Of a stretch of DNA of 64,000 nucleotides, positions 33,701 to 41,681 are shown one piece after another. Numbering within the stretch: position 1 is the first letter of the stretch; each line of letters starts with the position of its first letter. This DNA comes from Actinomadura geliboluensis (GTDB lineage: Bacteria > Actinomycetota > Actinomycetes > Streptosporangiales > Streptosporangiaceae). Under the pieces are notes generated by a model that was given only the letters and a program-made list of their open reading frames with translations, did no database searches and was not told where the DNA came from. Location: the NCBI RefSeq assembly GCF_005889745.1, contig NZ_VCKZ01000006.1, positions 1 to 64,000 on the forward strand, written 5' to 3'. Position numbers and translations under genes: made by a program.

Positions 33701-34364
33701 GCCGGTGAACACGGCGCGGGCGGTCCAGTCCATCGCGCAGGCCGTTCGCAGGCAGGCCGGCGACCTGCTGAACGACTGTGAGACCCTCGTCACGATCGTC
33801 ACCGGCCATCGTGACACGCTCGGGCTGGACGACGACTCACCCCGATTCGCGACGACGAAGGCGACCACCCGGCTGCTCGACCAGCTCGCGGCGGAGTCCG
33901 ATCCGACGAAGCTGCTCAAGAAGCTCGCCGCGGCCGACCTCAGCGCGGATGGCGAGGTCTACCGCGCCGTCCTGACGAGCGCGCGAGACCTCGTCGGCAC
34001 ACTTCCCGGGCTCCAGTGGCGCATCCTCGACCAGCTCCCCGCCCTGGCGGCGAGAACCGGGCCGAAGCAGGAGCGCGCGGCCGCGCTGCTGGAGCGCCTC
34101 CGGAACGCGGCCCGGCACGACGAGTACACCGTCCCCCTCAAGGACCGGCTCCGCGAGATCGAGAGCCTCGCCGTCGACCTCATCGTCGACGACCCTGACC
34201 CGGGTCCGCCTCCGCCTCCGCCTCCACCACCTCCACCGGCCGGGGCGAAGACCATGCGCGTGCCCGCGAGCAAGGTCGCGCACGTCGCCGAGGAGATGTG
34301 CGTGGACGCCGCCGCGAACCCCGGCGCCATCTACGAGATCACGTGGCGGATCGTGGACGCATGA
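30714..34364 (+). CDS. pglY: BREX type 2 ATPase PglY
   Basis: 1216 residues from the ATG at 30714, which has GGAGGG upstream; the open frame begins earlier at 30597 without support. Near the N-terminus are VQLLRDLIDIPERVLAGDFV and the Walker A motif LDGSFGSGKSHFMAVL (71-78). A Walker B-like stretch YDAIVLLLDELVLWLSGY follows near 262-279. This is the large P-loop protein PglY of type 2 BREX, equivalent to BrxC in type 1. Near the C-terminus is a run of eleven prolines (GPPPPPPPPPPPAG), a flexible tether before a final small domain. The stop overlaps the pglZ start in ATGA. Confidence 0.92.
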   Translation: MAVQLLRDLIDIPERVLAGDFVLMLSKGVEADSTVRDYVVTDQLKGCFDEALGIIQSTVEGRQSRAVYLDGSFGSGKSHFMAVLHAILRGESEALQKKGLKDVVSEHRDWLKGRKFLLVPFHMIEAVSLESAVLGGYVRHVQEARPDAPLPAVYRDEGILADARELRQTLGDDAFIAGMSAGTEEEQEWDAVGWTSATLDSALAAPPGDPERRRLVGDLLRTHFKRYAQAVSGTDSFIELDRGLSEISRHAKNVLGYDAIVLLLDELVLWLSGYIGDISRVQTEAQKVSKLVESAEHDRPAPIVSFVPRQRDLRDLVGRDVAGATTASLFDTLKYWDGRFDTIKLEDRNLPAVVKARLLRPKSVEAEKTLDTAFERVTNARSDVWDALLDAQGGASDAEAFRATYPFSPAFLHAMVDISSALQRQRTALKLMQQLLVDYRDVLPVGQLMPMGAIYDVLARGADRPFTDKLRGEFEQAKNFYTGRLLPYLLDKHGLTPEQVAKLPSRHAFRADDLVVKTLLLAALVPNVPALRALTAGRLAALNHGSIVTMLPGQDRVMVAKTLRDLAGEFGEFQVSGGDDPMVEVSLIRVDTAGILRQVANVDDDAAKRRLVKAMLWKEFEAQDKGEFVTTRPIIWKGTERIVELVFGNVRDRERLPDPQFEPEMPDALRVIVDYPFDEGDKGPAEDRRRLRELQEKPDPPLTLAWVPSFLSRARLMELGDLIRINYLLERTDRLDELTATLTANDREHARTQLRNRQAALRDKLLAALRRAYGLASPEEADLGARSEDPVIALDSRLELRTPAGVAFGDALQRICGQLLDHAYPKHPDFDPTGRRQVIRRSEITTVLRTVEEAVQNRVGRLEVPRTDVPVLKRIAHPAQIATVSEVFVLRDDWKMLLGRKAAQSGRPVHEVRVRDVRGWILDEQPGLPPLIVDLIIACYALQDNRSWFRGDQQIPPQEPGEIQSDMVLRRQELPSEEEFRRAGERADAIFNVARQPVNTARAVQSIAQAVRRQAGDLLNDCETLVTIVTGHRDTLGLDDDSPRFATTKATTRLLDQLAAESDPTKLLKKLAAADLSADGEVYRAVLTSARDLVGTLPGLQWRILDQLPALAARTGPKQERAAALLERLRNAARHDEYTVPLKDRLREIESLAVDLIVDDPDPGPPPPPPPPPPPAGAKTMRVPASKVAHVAEEMCVDAAANPGAIYEITWRIVDA

Positions 34365-37084
34365 CCGAGCAGACCGTCGTGCGCGGCACCGTGCCCGAGG
34401 CGAACCCGAACGTCGTAGAGGGCGCGTTCCGGCACGCGCTTCGCAAAGCCGCCGCGCACCGTGACAAGTTCGGGCCGTCCACCGGGCTTGAGCGCGTGCT
34501 GCTGCTGCGTGCCGCACCCGAATGGCGGCACCCGTCCCGGACCTTGACCGTGGCGATCGACGGTGACACGAGGGTCACGGCGATCGTCCGGGTCTGCCCG
34601 ACCGTCCTGTCCGTCCTTGAGGCGCTGGAAGAACCTCGGGACGAGGACGCGTACCTGGTCGTCCTCACTCCGTGGACGGAGGAGGAACTCGGCGACTCCG
34701 TGCTGGCGCAGGCGCTCGGCAACGAAGTCCGCACGATCAACCGATGGGACCTGGTGGCCGAGGCGTTCGGCGCGCGGCGTCTCGACCCGCGGCTCAGCTC
34801 CCAGGGCTATCGCTGGGTCGCCGAAGCGCTGATCGACGCGCAGCCGGGATCCGGATGGAAGCATGTCAACACGCCGGTCCTCCAACTGGAAACGGTCCTG
34901 CGGCGGCTGGCCGCGGCCCGCTTCGGCAAGGGCGAGGACGAGCGGCTCGACGCGTCGGCGCTGCTGGAGTGGAGTCGCGACGATCTCCGGGTCGGCAGGT
35001 TCGCGGAGCTGACCGCCGAGGAGCGCGGCGGGCTGGCGAGCTGGCTCGAAACGTCGATCGGTCCGGTCGCCCGGGTGGTGTTCCGGCTCCTGTCGGGCGG
35101 CCAGGTACGGGACTCCGTCCCCTTCGGCATCGCGGCGTCGGAGCTGTACGCGGCACGGCGCGGGAAGAGCGTCGAGGAGGCGCGCATCCGGGCCGAGGAG
35201 CGCTTCTTCGGGGGGACGGCACCGGACGAATCCTCCTTGCGGGCATTCGCCGAGGCCGCCGAATCGCTCGTGCTGCGGTGGAACGACACCGGCCACGCCA
35301 CCGAGGCCGGCCTGGCGTGCTCGCGCGCCGAGCAGATCCTCGCCGAGTTGCGCGCGGGTGACCTGGCCGGCACGAGCAAGGTCCTGGACGCGGGCCTGGA
35401 CGCGCGGCTCCTCACGCTCGCCGACACGATCGCGTCCGTCCTTCCGGCACCGCGCCACACCGACCTCGCCGAGGTCGAGTCCGCCCTGGAGGTGCTGAGC
35501 GAGCACCGCCGGCCCGGCGGCCGGGCCGCGGAGGTGGAGGCGGCCCACTGCGCCGTCCGGCTCGTCCGCTGGCTCGCGAGCCCCGAGGTCCCGCCGACCA
35601 CGGTCGCCGAGGGGGTCGCCCGGCAGGTCCGCTCGTGGGGATGGGTGGACCGGGCCGCGGCGGTGCTGTTCAACGCCGGCACCGCACGTGTCCCGCGAGC
35701 CGAGGCCGCCTATGCCGAGGTGTTCCGCGCGGTCCGGCACCGCAGGGCGGAACTGGACCGGGCCTTCGCGGAACGGCTGGCCGCCTGGAGCGCCGCGTCC
35801 GCCGACCCCGATCGCCTCCTGCTCGCCGAAACCCTCCTGAGCGAGATCGCGCGTCCGGTCGCCGACCGTGCCGCGCCTCTGATCATCGTGATCGACGGCA
35901 TGAGCGCCGCGAACGCGTCCGCACTCGCCGAGGAGATCAACGCGACCCGCACATGGCGCGAGGTCGGGCGGGAACCCGATGGCCGCGAAGGGGCCCTGGC
36001 CGCCATCCCGTCCACGACCGTGTTCTCGCGAGCCAGCCTGCTGTGCGGCGACCTCACGTCCGGCGGGCAGTCCCGGGAGCGGCGCGGCTTCACAGCGCTG
36101 TGGCGCGGCAGGGGCGCCGAACTGTTCCACAAGGCCGGTCTGGGCACCGGGCCGGGCGCCCAGTTGTCGGACGACGTACGAGCAGCCATCGGACGGAGCG
36201 GAACCGTCGTCGGAGTCGTCCTGAACAGCATCGACGAGGCCCTTTCCGACAATTTCCGGGTGAACGCGGGGGCCTGGCGCGTTGACCAGATCGACTACCT
36301 TCCCCAGTTGCTCGCGGAGGCCGCGGCGGCGCGGCGGCCGATCGTGCTCATCTCCGACCACGGCCACGTGCTGGAGCACGGTGACGGTGTCCGACCCGTG
36401 ACCGCCGAGTCCGCTCGTCACCGCACCGGCCCGCCGGGAGACGGCGAGATCGCGATCCGCGGGCGGAGGGTGCTCACGACCGGGGGCGAGGTGACCGTGC
36501 CGTGGGACGAGCGGATCCGCTATCTCGCCCGGCGCGCCGGTTACCATGGCGGCGCGTCCCCGGCCGAGATGGTGATCCCGGTGCTGGTGTTCGTCCCCTC
36601 GGGCGTGTCCGCCCCGAAGGGCTGGTTCGAGTACGAGACGGCTTCGCTGCACGAGCCGGCCTGGTGGAACCCCCTGCCCGCACCCGCGCCTCCGCCCGCG
36701 GCCACGGCTCGCGCGAGCAGGAGGCCCGACCAGGACGAGGGCGCGTTGTTCAGCGTCACAGAGGCTGCCGCGGCCGCGGCCGGTCTCGGTGCACAGGTCG
36801 TCGCTTCCGCGCTGTTCGCCGCGCAGCGCCAGTTCGTCCGGAAGGCACCGCCGGACGAGGAGGTCGCCGCCCTCATCGACGGGCTCGCCGAGGCCGGCGG
36901 CAAGCTGCCGACGGGTGCGGCCGCCGCGCTCGTCGGGCAACCGGCGTTCCGGATGGCCGGCTACCTGTCCGCGGTCGGGCGCCTCCTCAACGTCGACGGC
37001 TACCCGGTGATCGGCGAGACCGACGGGGGACGCATGGTGGAACTGGACGTCCGGCTGCTGTCCCTGCAGTTCCTGGAGGATTGA
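34361..37084 (+). CDS. pglZ: BREX type 2 PglZ (alkaline-phosphatase-superfamily protein)
   Basis: 907 residues from the ATG at 34361 (ATGA overlap with pglY). The PglZ domain in the second half has the metal-binding motifs IIVIDGMSAANASAL (D512) and IVLISDHGHVLEHGDG (D666, H667, H669) of the alkaline phosphatase superfamily. N-terminal regions (RVLLLRAAPEWRHPSRTL, VVLTPWTEEEL) fit the family. PglZ is the common marker of all BREX types; in Pgl it balances PglX, whose activity can be toxic without it. All key residues are present. The stop overlaps the next start by one base (TGATG). Confidence 0.92.
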   Translation: MTEQTVVRGTVPEANPNVVEGAFRHALRKAAAHRDKFGPSTGLERVLLLRAAPEWRHPSRTLTVAIDGDTRVTAIVRVCPTVLSVLEALEEPRDEDAYLVVLTPWTEEELGDSVLAQALGNEVRTINRWDLVAEAFGARRLDPRLSSQGYRWVAEALIDAQPGSGWKHVNTPVLQLETVLRRLAAARFGKGEDERLDASALLEWSRDDLRVGRFAELTAEERGGLASWLETSIGPVARVVFRLLSGGQVRDSVPFGIAASELYAARRGKSVEEARIRAEERFFGGTAPDESSLRAFAEAAESLVLRWNDTGHATEAGLACSRAEQILAELRAGDLAGTSKVLDAGLDARLLTLADTIASVLPAPRHTDLAEVESALEVLSEHRRPGGRAAEVEAAHCAVRLVRWLASPEVPPTTVAEGVARQVRSWGWVDRAAAVLFNAGTARVPRAEAAYAEVFRAVRHRRAELDRAFAERLAAWSAASADPDRLLLAETLLSEIARPVADRAAPLIIVIDGMSAANASALAEEINATRTWREVGREPDGREGALAAIPSTTVFSRASLLCGDLTSGGQSRERRGFTALWRGRGAELFHKAGLGTGPGAQLSDDVRAAIGRSGTVVGVVLNSIDEALSDNFRVNAGAWRVDQIDYLPQLLAEAAAARRPIVLISDHGHVLEHGDGVRPVTAESARHRTGPPGDGEIAIRGRRVLTTGGEVTVPWDERIRYLARRAGYHGGASPAEMVIPVLVFVPSGVSAPKGWFEYETASLHEPAWWNPLPAPAPPPAATARASRRPDQDEGALFSVTEAAAAAAGLGAQVVASALFAAQRQFVRKAPPDEEVAALIDGLAEAGGKLPTGAAAALVGQPAFRMAGYLSAVGRLLNVDGYPVIGETDGGRMVELDVRLLSLQFLED

Positions 37085-38427
37085 TGGCCGTCGCCGGGGT
37101 GAGCACGGCGCGGCGCCGTGAGGTGATCGCCGCCTTGCGGCGCGGTACGGTCCCGCACTCGGGGCTGGACCTGTTCGCCGTCGGGCTGGAGCGGTTCGAG
37201 AACGCGCTCGACGAGGAACTCGCCTCCGTCGCCGCTACAGGGTCGGTCTTCAAGGCGGTACGCGGCGAGTACGGGTCCGGGAAGACGTTCTTCGCCCGGT
37301 GGCTCGCCGAACGCGCCAAACGGCGCGGGTTCGCCGTCGCCGAGATCCAGGTGTCGGAGACCGAGACGCCCCTGCACCGACTGGAGACCGTGTACCGGCG
37401 GCTGGTGGAACGGCTCGCCACGTCCTCACACCGCCCCAGTGCCCTGCGCGACGTCATCGACGGCTGGTTCTACGCACTTGAGGAGGACGTCCTCGCAGGG
37501 GGCGCTGTGGCCTCCGACCCGGACGGGATGCCTGAGGCCGTCGAACTCCAGAAAGGCGTGGACGAACTCCTCGAACGGCGGCTCGCGTCCGTTGCCCGCA
37601 CTACACCTGCCTTCGCGGCGGCACTGCGCGCCTACCGGAGGGCCACGCTCGCAGGAGATACCGGTACCGCCGAAGGGCTGATCGCTTGGATCGGCGGACA
37701 GCCCAACGTCGCCGCCGCGGCCAAACGGGCCGCCGGCGTCAAGGGCGATCTCGATCATTTCGGCGCACTCGGGTTCCTGCAAGGGCTGCTGACCGTCCTG
37801 CGCGACTCCGGTCATCCCGGACTTCTCCTCGTGCTCGACGAGATCGAGACGCTACAGCGGGTACGCAGCGACGTCCGCGAGAAGGGCCTCAACGCGCTCC
37901 GGCAGCTGCTCGACGAGATGGACGGCGGCCGCTTCCCCGGGCTCTACCTCATGATCACCGGCACTCCGGCGTTCTACGACGGCCATCAGGGCGTCCAGCG
38001 GCTCCCGCCCCTCGCCCAGCGGCTCGCCACCGACTTCGGAGACCCGCGCTTCGACAATCCGCGTGCGGTGCAGATCCGGCTCGCGGGATTCGACCTGGAC
38101 AAGCTCGTCCTGCTCGGCACGCGCATCCGTGATCTTTACGCGATGGACGCGAGCCCGCGCGTCGCGTCGGTGGCCGACGACGCCTACATCGGCGATCTGG
38201 CGAAGGCCGTGACGGGGGAGCTGGGCGGGCAGGCCGGCATCGCGCCACGTATCTTCCTGCGGAAGCTCGTCGAGCAGGTCCTCGACCGGGTGGATCAGTT
38301 CGAAGATTTCGACCCCCGCAGCCACTACTCGCTCACGCTGTCCTCCGCGGAGCTGTCGGATGTGGAACGCAACGCATGGCGACAACGCGCCGCGGACGCC
38401 GACGAAGTCGAACTCGACCTGCCATGA
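37084..38427 (+). CDS. brxD: BREX system ATP-binding protein BrxD
   Basis: 447 residues from the ATG at 37084, within TGATG after pglZ. Motifs: Walker A AVRGEYGSGKTFFARWLAER (G61-T68), a Walker B-like GLLLVLDEIETLQR, then LNALRQLLDEMDGGRFPGLYLMITG and a sensor/arginine-finger region LPPLAQRLATDF. It belongs to the STAND/AAA-like ATPases found next to a helicase in type 2 and related BREX (BrxD with BrxHI). Its stop overlaps the brxHI start (ATGA). The complete coupling chain pglY-pglZ-brxD-brxHI implies one transcript. Confidence 0.88.
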   Translation: MAVAGVSTARRREVIAALRRGTVPHSGLDLFAVGLERFENALDEELASVAATGSVFKAVRGEYGSGKTFFARWLAERAKRRGFAVAEIQVSETETPLHRLETVYRRLVERLATSSHRPSALRDVIDGWFYALEEDVLAGGAVASDPDGMPEAVELQKGVDELLERRLASVARTTPAFAAALRAYRRATLAGDTGTAEGLIAWIGGQPNVAAAAKRAAGVKGDLDHFGALGFLQGLLTVLRDSGHPGLLLVLDEIETLQRVRSDVREKGLNALRQLLDEMDGGRFPGLYLMITGTPAFYDGHQGVQRLPPLAQRLATDFGDPRFDNPRAVQIRLAGFDLDKLVLLGTRIRDLYAMDASPRVASVADDAYIGDLAKAVTGELGGQAGIAPRIFLRKLVEQVLDRVDQFEDFDPRSHYSLTLSSAELSDVERNAWRQRAADADEVELDLP

Positions 38428-40541
38428 GCCTCGGTGCCCTTCACCCCTCGCTCGCGCACCACATCGCCAACAGCCTCGGGTGGGCGACACTACGCCCGCT
38501 TCAGCGTGAGGCGGTCGGGCCGCTCCTTGCCGGTGAGGACGCACTCCTTCTCGCCCCGACCGCAGGCGGCAAGACGGAGGCGTCCCTTTTCCCGCTGCTC
38601 ACCCGCATGGCCGCTGAGTCCTGGGGCGCGCCGTCGCTGCTGTATCTGGCGCCCCTCAAAGCCCTCCTCAACAATCTCCGGCCGCGGTTGGAGACCTACA
38701 CGGGCTGGCTCGGGATGCGAGCCGCCGTATGGCACGGCGACGTCACGAGCGGAGCACGGGCCCGCCTGCTGCGCGAACCGCCCGAACTGCTGCTCACCAC
38801 TCCGGAGTCGCTCGAATCGATGCTGGTGAGCGCGAAGGTCGATCACCGCCGGTGGTTTTCGGGGTTGCGGGCCGTCGTGGTGGACGAGGTGCATGCGTTC
38901 GCCGGCGACGACCGCGGCTGGCACCTGCTGGCCATCCTGGAGCGGCTGGGACGCCTCACCGAACGTCCGTTCCAGCGCGTCGGGCTCTCGGCCACGGTGG
39001 GCAACCCCGAAGCCCTGCTGCGCTGGTTCCAAGGCTCCTCCGCGGCCTCCGGCCGGGTCATCGCCCCGGGAGTCGACATCCCGGGCGTGTCCACGGCGTA
39101 CCCCGTTCTGACGACCCCACCACCGGCCGCACCTCCCGGCGACGTCCAACTCGACCACGTCGGTTCCGTCTCCAACGCCGCCAAGGTCATCGCCGCCCTG
39201 CATCCCGGTGAGAAACGCCTTGTCTTCTGCGATTCCAAACGGCTGGTCGAGGAGCTCGGCGCCGAGCTTCGCGCTCGCGGTGTCACCACCTTCCTCTCGC
39301 ACGCGTCCCTCTCCAGGGACGAGCGGCGGCGCGCCGAACACGCATTCGCCGAGTCCCGCGACTGCGTGATCGTGTCGACGAGCACCCTGGAACTGGGCAT
39401 AGACGTCGGCGACCTCGACCGAGTCATACAGATCAACGCGCCTCGCTCGGTCGCCTCATTCCTCCAGCGGTACGGCAGAGCCGGGCGGCGCGCGGGTACG
39501 GTGCGCAACTGCCTTTTCCTTGCCCTCAACGAACCTGGATTCCTGCAGGCAGCCGGTGTGCTCCTCCTGTGGAGCCACGGTTGGGTGGAGCCTGTCGTTC
39601 CCCCGCCGGAGCCACGGCACATCCTTGCTCAGCAAGTACTCGCCCTCTGCCTTCAGGAGCACCAGGTCGGCTCGCAGATGTGGGGTGACTGGCTCGGTCC
39701 GATGGGTGAGGGTGTGAGCCCGATCGTGCGGCACCTGGCCGAGCAGGGCTTCCTCGAATCCGACGGCGGCATGCTGTTCATCGGCCCCGAAGCGGAAAAG
39801 ACGTTCGGCCACCGCCACTTCATGGAACTGACCAGCGCGTTCACCGCAATGCCGGAGTTCACGGTGTTCGCCGGCCGCGACGAGATCGGCCGCACGGATC
39901 CCGCGCTGCTCACCGAGCGCGTCGACGGGCCCCGCCTCCTCCTGCTGGCCGGACGGAGCTGGCGCGTCACCTGGATCGACTGGCGGCGCCGCCGCTGCTT
40001 CGTCGAACCCGCCGACGCGGGTGGCAAGGCACGGTGGATGGCTCCCGCCATGGATGGCGCCTCATACGCCTTGTCGCGTGCCATCCGAGCCGTGCTCCTC
40101 CACAGCACCCCACCGGTCCGCCTCACGCGGCGCGCGGAGCATCTGCTCGCCGCGATCCGGGATTCGGCGATCGAGACCGTCCATCCCGGAGGGACGGTCA
40201 TCACACGGTCGGGAGAGGATGTGCGCTGGTGGACCTGGGCGGGCCACCGGACGAACGCGACATTGAAAACGACGCTGAGCGAGGTCACCGACCCGGAGCA
40301 GCGTGTCGAGGATTTCTACATCAGGCTGCGCACCGATGTCACCACCGCCAGGTGGAAGGAGGCATGCAGTGAAGGGCGTGCGCATCTGTGCCTCCCGTCA
40401 CCGGACGCCAGGGCCCTACACGGCCTCAAATTCAACGAGGCACTCCCCCGACGACTCGCTGAAGCCACTCTCTCGGCAAGGTTGGCCGATCTCCCGGGGG
40501 CCGAGATCGTGTTGAGCGAACCCTGCCGTTTCAACATGTAA
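38424..40541 (+). CDS. brxHI: BREX system Lhr-like DEVH helicase BrxHI
   Basis: 705 residues from the ATG at 38424. Superfamily 2 helicase motifs are in order: LRPLQREAV (Q-motif-like), LLLAPTAGGKTEAS (Walker A, 44-51), LYLAPLKALLNNL (Ia), LLLTTPESLESML (Ib), VVVDEVHAF (DEVH, 154-157), GLSATVGNPEALL (III), RLVFCDSKRLVEEL (IV), VIVSTSTLELGIDVGDLDRVIQ (V) and QRYGRAGRRAGTVRNC (VI). This is the Lhr-like helicase that accompanies BrxD. It is the last gene of the BREX locus and converges on the LuxR-type gene with a 51-bp gap. Confidence 0.9.
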   Translation: MSLGALHPSLAHHIANSLGWATLRPLQREAVGPLLAGEDALLLAPTAGGKTEASLFPLLTRMAAESWGAPSLLYLAPLKALLNNLRPRLETYTGWLGMRAAVWHGDVTSGARARLLREPPELLLTTPESLESMLVSAKVDHRRWFSGLRAVVVDEVHAFAGDDRGWHLLAILERLGRLTERPFQRVGLSATVGNPEALLRWFQGSSAASGRVIAPGVDIPGVSTAYPVLTTPPPAAPPGDVQLDHVGSVSNAAKVIAALHPGEKRLVFCDSKRLVEELGAELRARGVTTFLSHASLSRDERRRAEHAFAESRDCVIVSTSTLELGIDVGDLDRVIQINAPRSVASFLQRYGRAGRRAGTVRNCLFLALNEPGFLQAAGVLLLWSHGWVEPVVPPPEPRHILAQQVLALCLQEHQVGSQMWGDWLGPMGEGVSPIVRHLAEQGFLESDGGMLFIGPEAEKTFGHRHFMELTSAFTAMPEFTVFAGRDEIGRTDPALLTERVDGPRLLLLAGRSWRVTWIDWRRRRCFVEPADAGGKARWMAPAMDGASYALSRAIRAVLLHSTPPVRLTRRAEHLLAAIRDSAIETVHPGGTVITRSGEDVRWWTWAGHRTNATLKTTLSEVTDPEQRVEDFYIRLRTDVTTARWKEACSEGRAHLCLPSPDARALHGLKFNEALPRRLAEATLSARLADLPGAEIVLSEPCRFNM

Positions 40542-40592
40542 TGCACTTTCGCAGGTGGTGCGCGTCGGGAGCTGTGCCACAAGCGGTGACTT

Positions 40593-41552
40593 TCACGGAT
40601 CGCCGGCGCCTGGGTGGGCGTCCAGGTGGCGGGTGGAGAGGGCGCCGGCCTGGAAGCGGGTGCGGGCGCCGAGGCGGTCGCAGAGTTCGCGGACGCGGCG
40701 CTGGACGGTGCGGGTGCTGATGGACAGGCGGCGCGCGATGGCCTCGTCGGTGAGGCCCGCGGCGAGGAGGGTGAGGACGGCGTCGTCCGGGGCGTCGCCG
40801 CCGGGCAGCGGGAGGGCGGTGCGCCACAGGGCCTCGAAGAGGGAGACGAGCGCGTCCAGCAGGGCCGAGGGGTGGACGACGAGGGAGCTGTCGACGCTGC
40901 TCGCGTGCTCGGAGGTCAGCGGGAGCATCGCGGTGCGGCCGTCGGCGATGGCGAGCTTGATGGGGACGGCGCCGAGCCGGGCCTCCTCGCCGGACGCGGC
41001 GGCGCGGCGGATCTCCTCCAGGGCGTGCGGCTGGTCGAGCGCCTCGGCGCCGTAGATGCCGCGCACCCGGATGCCGCGGCGCATCGTGCGCTCCTGCTCG
41101 GCGCCGGAGAGCGCGGCATCCGTGGCGAACGGCGGCTGGACGAGGACGCGCAGCTCCTCCCGGGCGCCGCGCAGGAGCTGCAGGTAGCGGCGCGCCACGG
41201 CGGTGCGCCCGCTGACGACCTCGACGAGCTCCTCGGGGTGCGGGGCGGCCTCGGCCAGCAGCGGGCCGATCGCGGCGCGGCTGCGCGCGATCTCCTCCTG
41301 GCGGCTCGCGACGAGGGCCTCGACCGCGACGTGCGGCGGGGTGGCGAGCAGGCGCAGCGGGCGTCCGGCGAGCCGGGTCACGAGGCCGAGCTCCTCCAGG
41401 CGGGGCAGGAGGCGGCGCAGGGCGGCGACCGACGTGCCGTGCCGCGCGGCGACGTCGGCGAGGGTGGACGGTCCCTCCCGCAGCAGGGCGCGGTAGGCCG
41501 ACTCCTCGGCGGCGGCCACGCCGAGCCCCTCCAGCAGCGGCGAATCGGACAC
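40593..41552 (-). CDS. TrmB-like/LuxR-type transcriptional regulator
   Basis: 319 residues, GTG at 41552. The N-terminal winged helix resembles TrmB (EESAYRALLREGPSTLADVAARHG then ALRRLLPRLEELGLV). The central part is a sensor region (VVSGRTAVARRYLQLLRGAREEL, RRGIRVRGIYGAEAL) as in the actinobacterial group of TrmB-like regulators with a LuxR tail. The C-terminal LuxR-type helix-turn-helix is LTLLAAGLTDEAIARRLSISTRTVQRRVREL. It is divergent from the large secreted-protein gene 129 bp away, its most likely target. The effector is unknown. Confidence 0.82.
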   Translation of the reverse strand: MSDSPLLEGLGVAAAEESAYRALLREGPSTLADVAARHGTSVAALRRLLPRLEELGLVTRLAGRPLRLLATPPHVAVEALVASRQEEIARSRAAIGPLLAEAAPHPEELVEVVSGRTAVARRYLQLLRGAREELRVLVQPPFATDAALSGAEQERTMRRGIRVRGIYGAEALDQPHALEEIRRAAASGEEARLGAVPIKLAIADGRTAMLPLTSEHASSVDSSLVVHPSALLDALVSLFEALWRTALPLPGGDAPDDAVLTLLAAGLTDEAIARRLSISTRTVQRRVRELCDRLGARTRFQAGALSTRHLDAHPGAGDP

Positions 41553-41681
41553 GTCCTAAATGTAGGGGTTCCCTGGCCGTTTGGCGGGTTCCCGCCATGG
41601 CGGAAGCCGCCACGGCCGTCCCTGGATCGCCGCCGGGCGGCGGCCCGACAATCAAGATCCACTTCTTGGGGAGGGATGGCC

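Noticed and set aside
40614-41681. N-terminal extension of the large secreted protein across the regulator gene
   Set aside because: The extension is the complement of the LuxR-type gene and would bury the clear signal peptide at residue 355; the GGGAGGG site supports the start at 41682.
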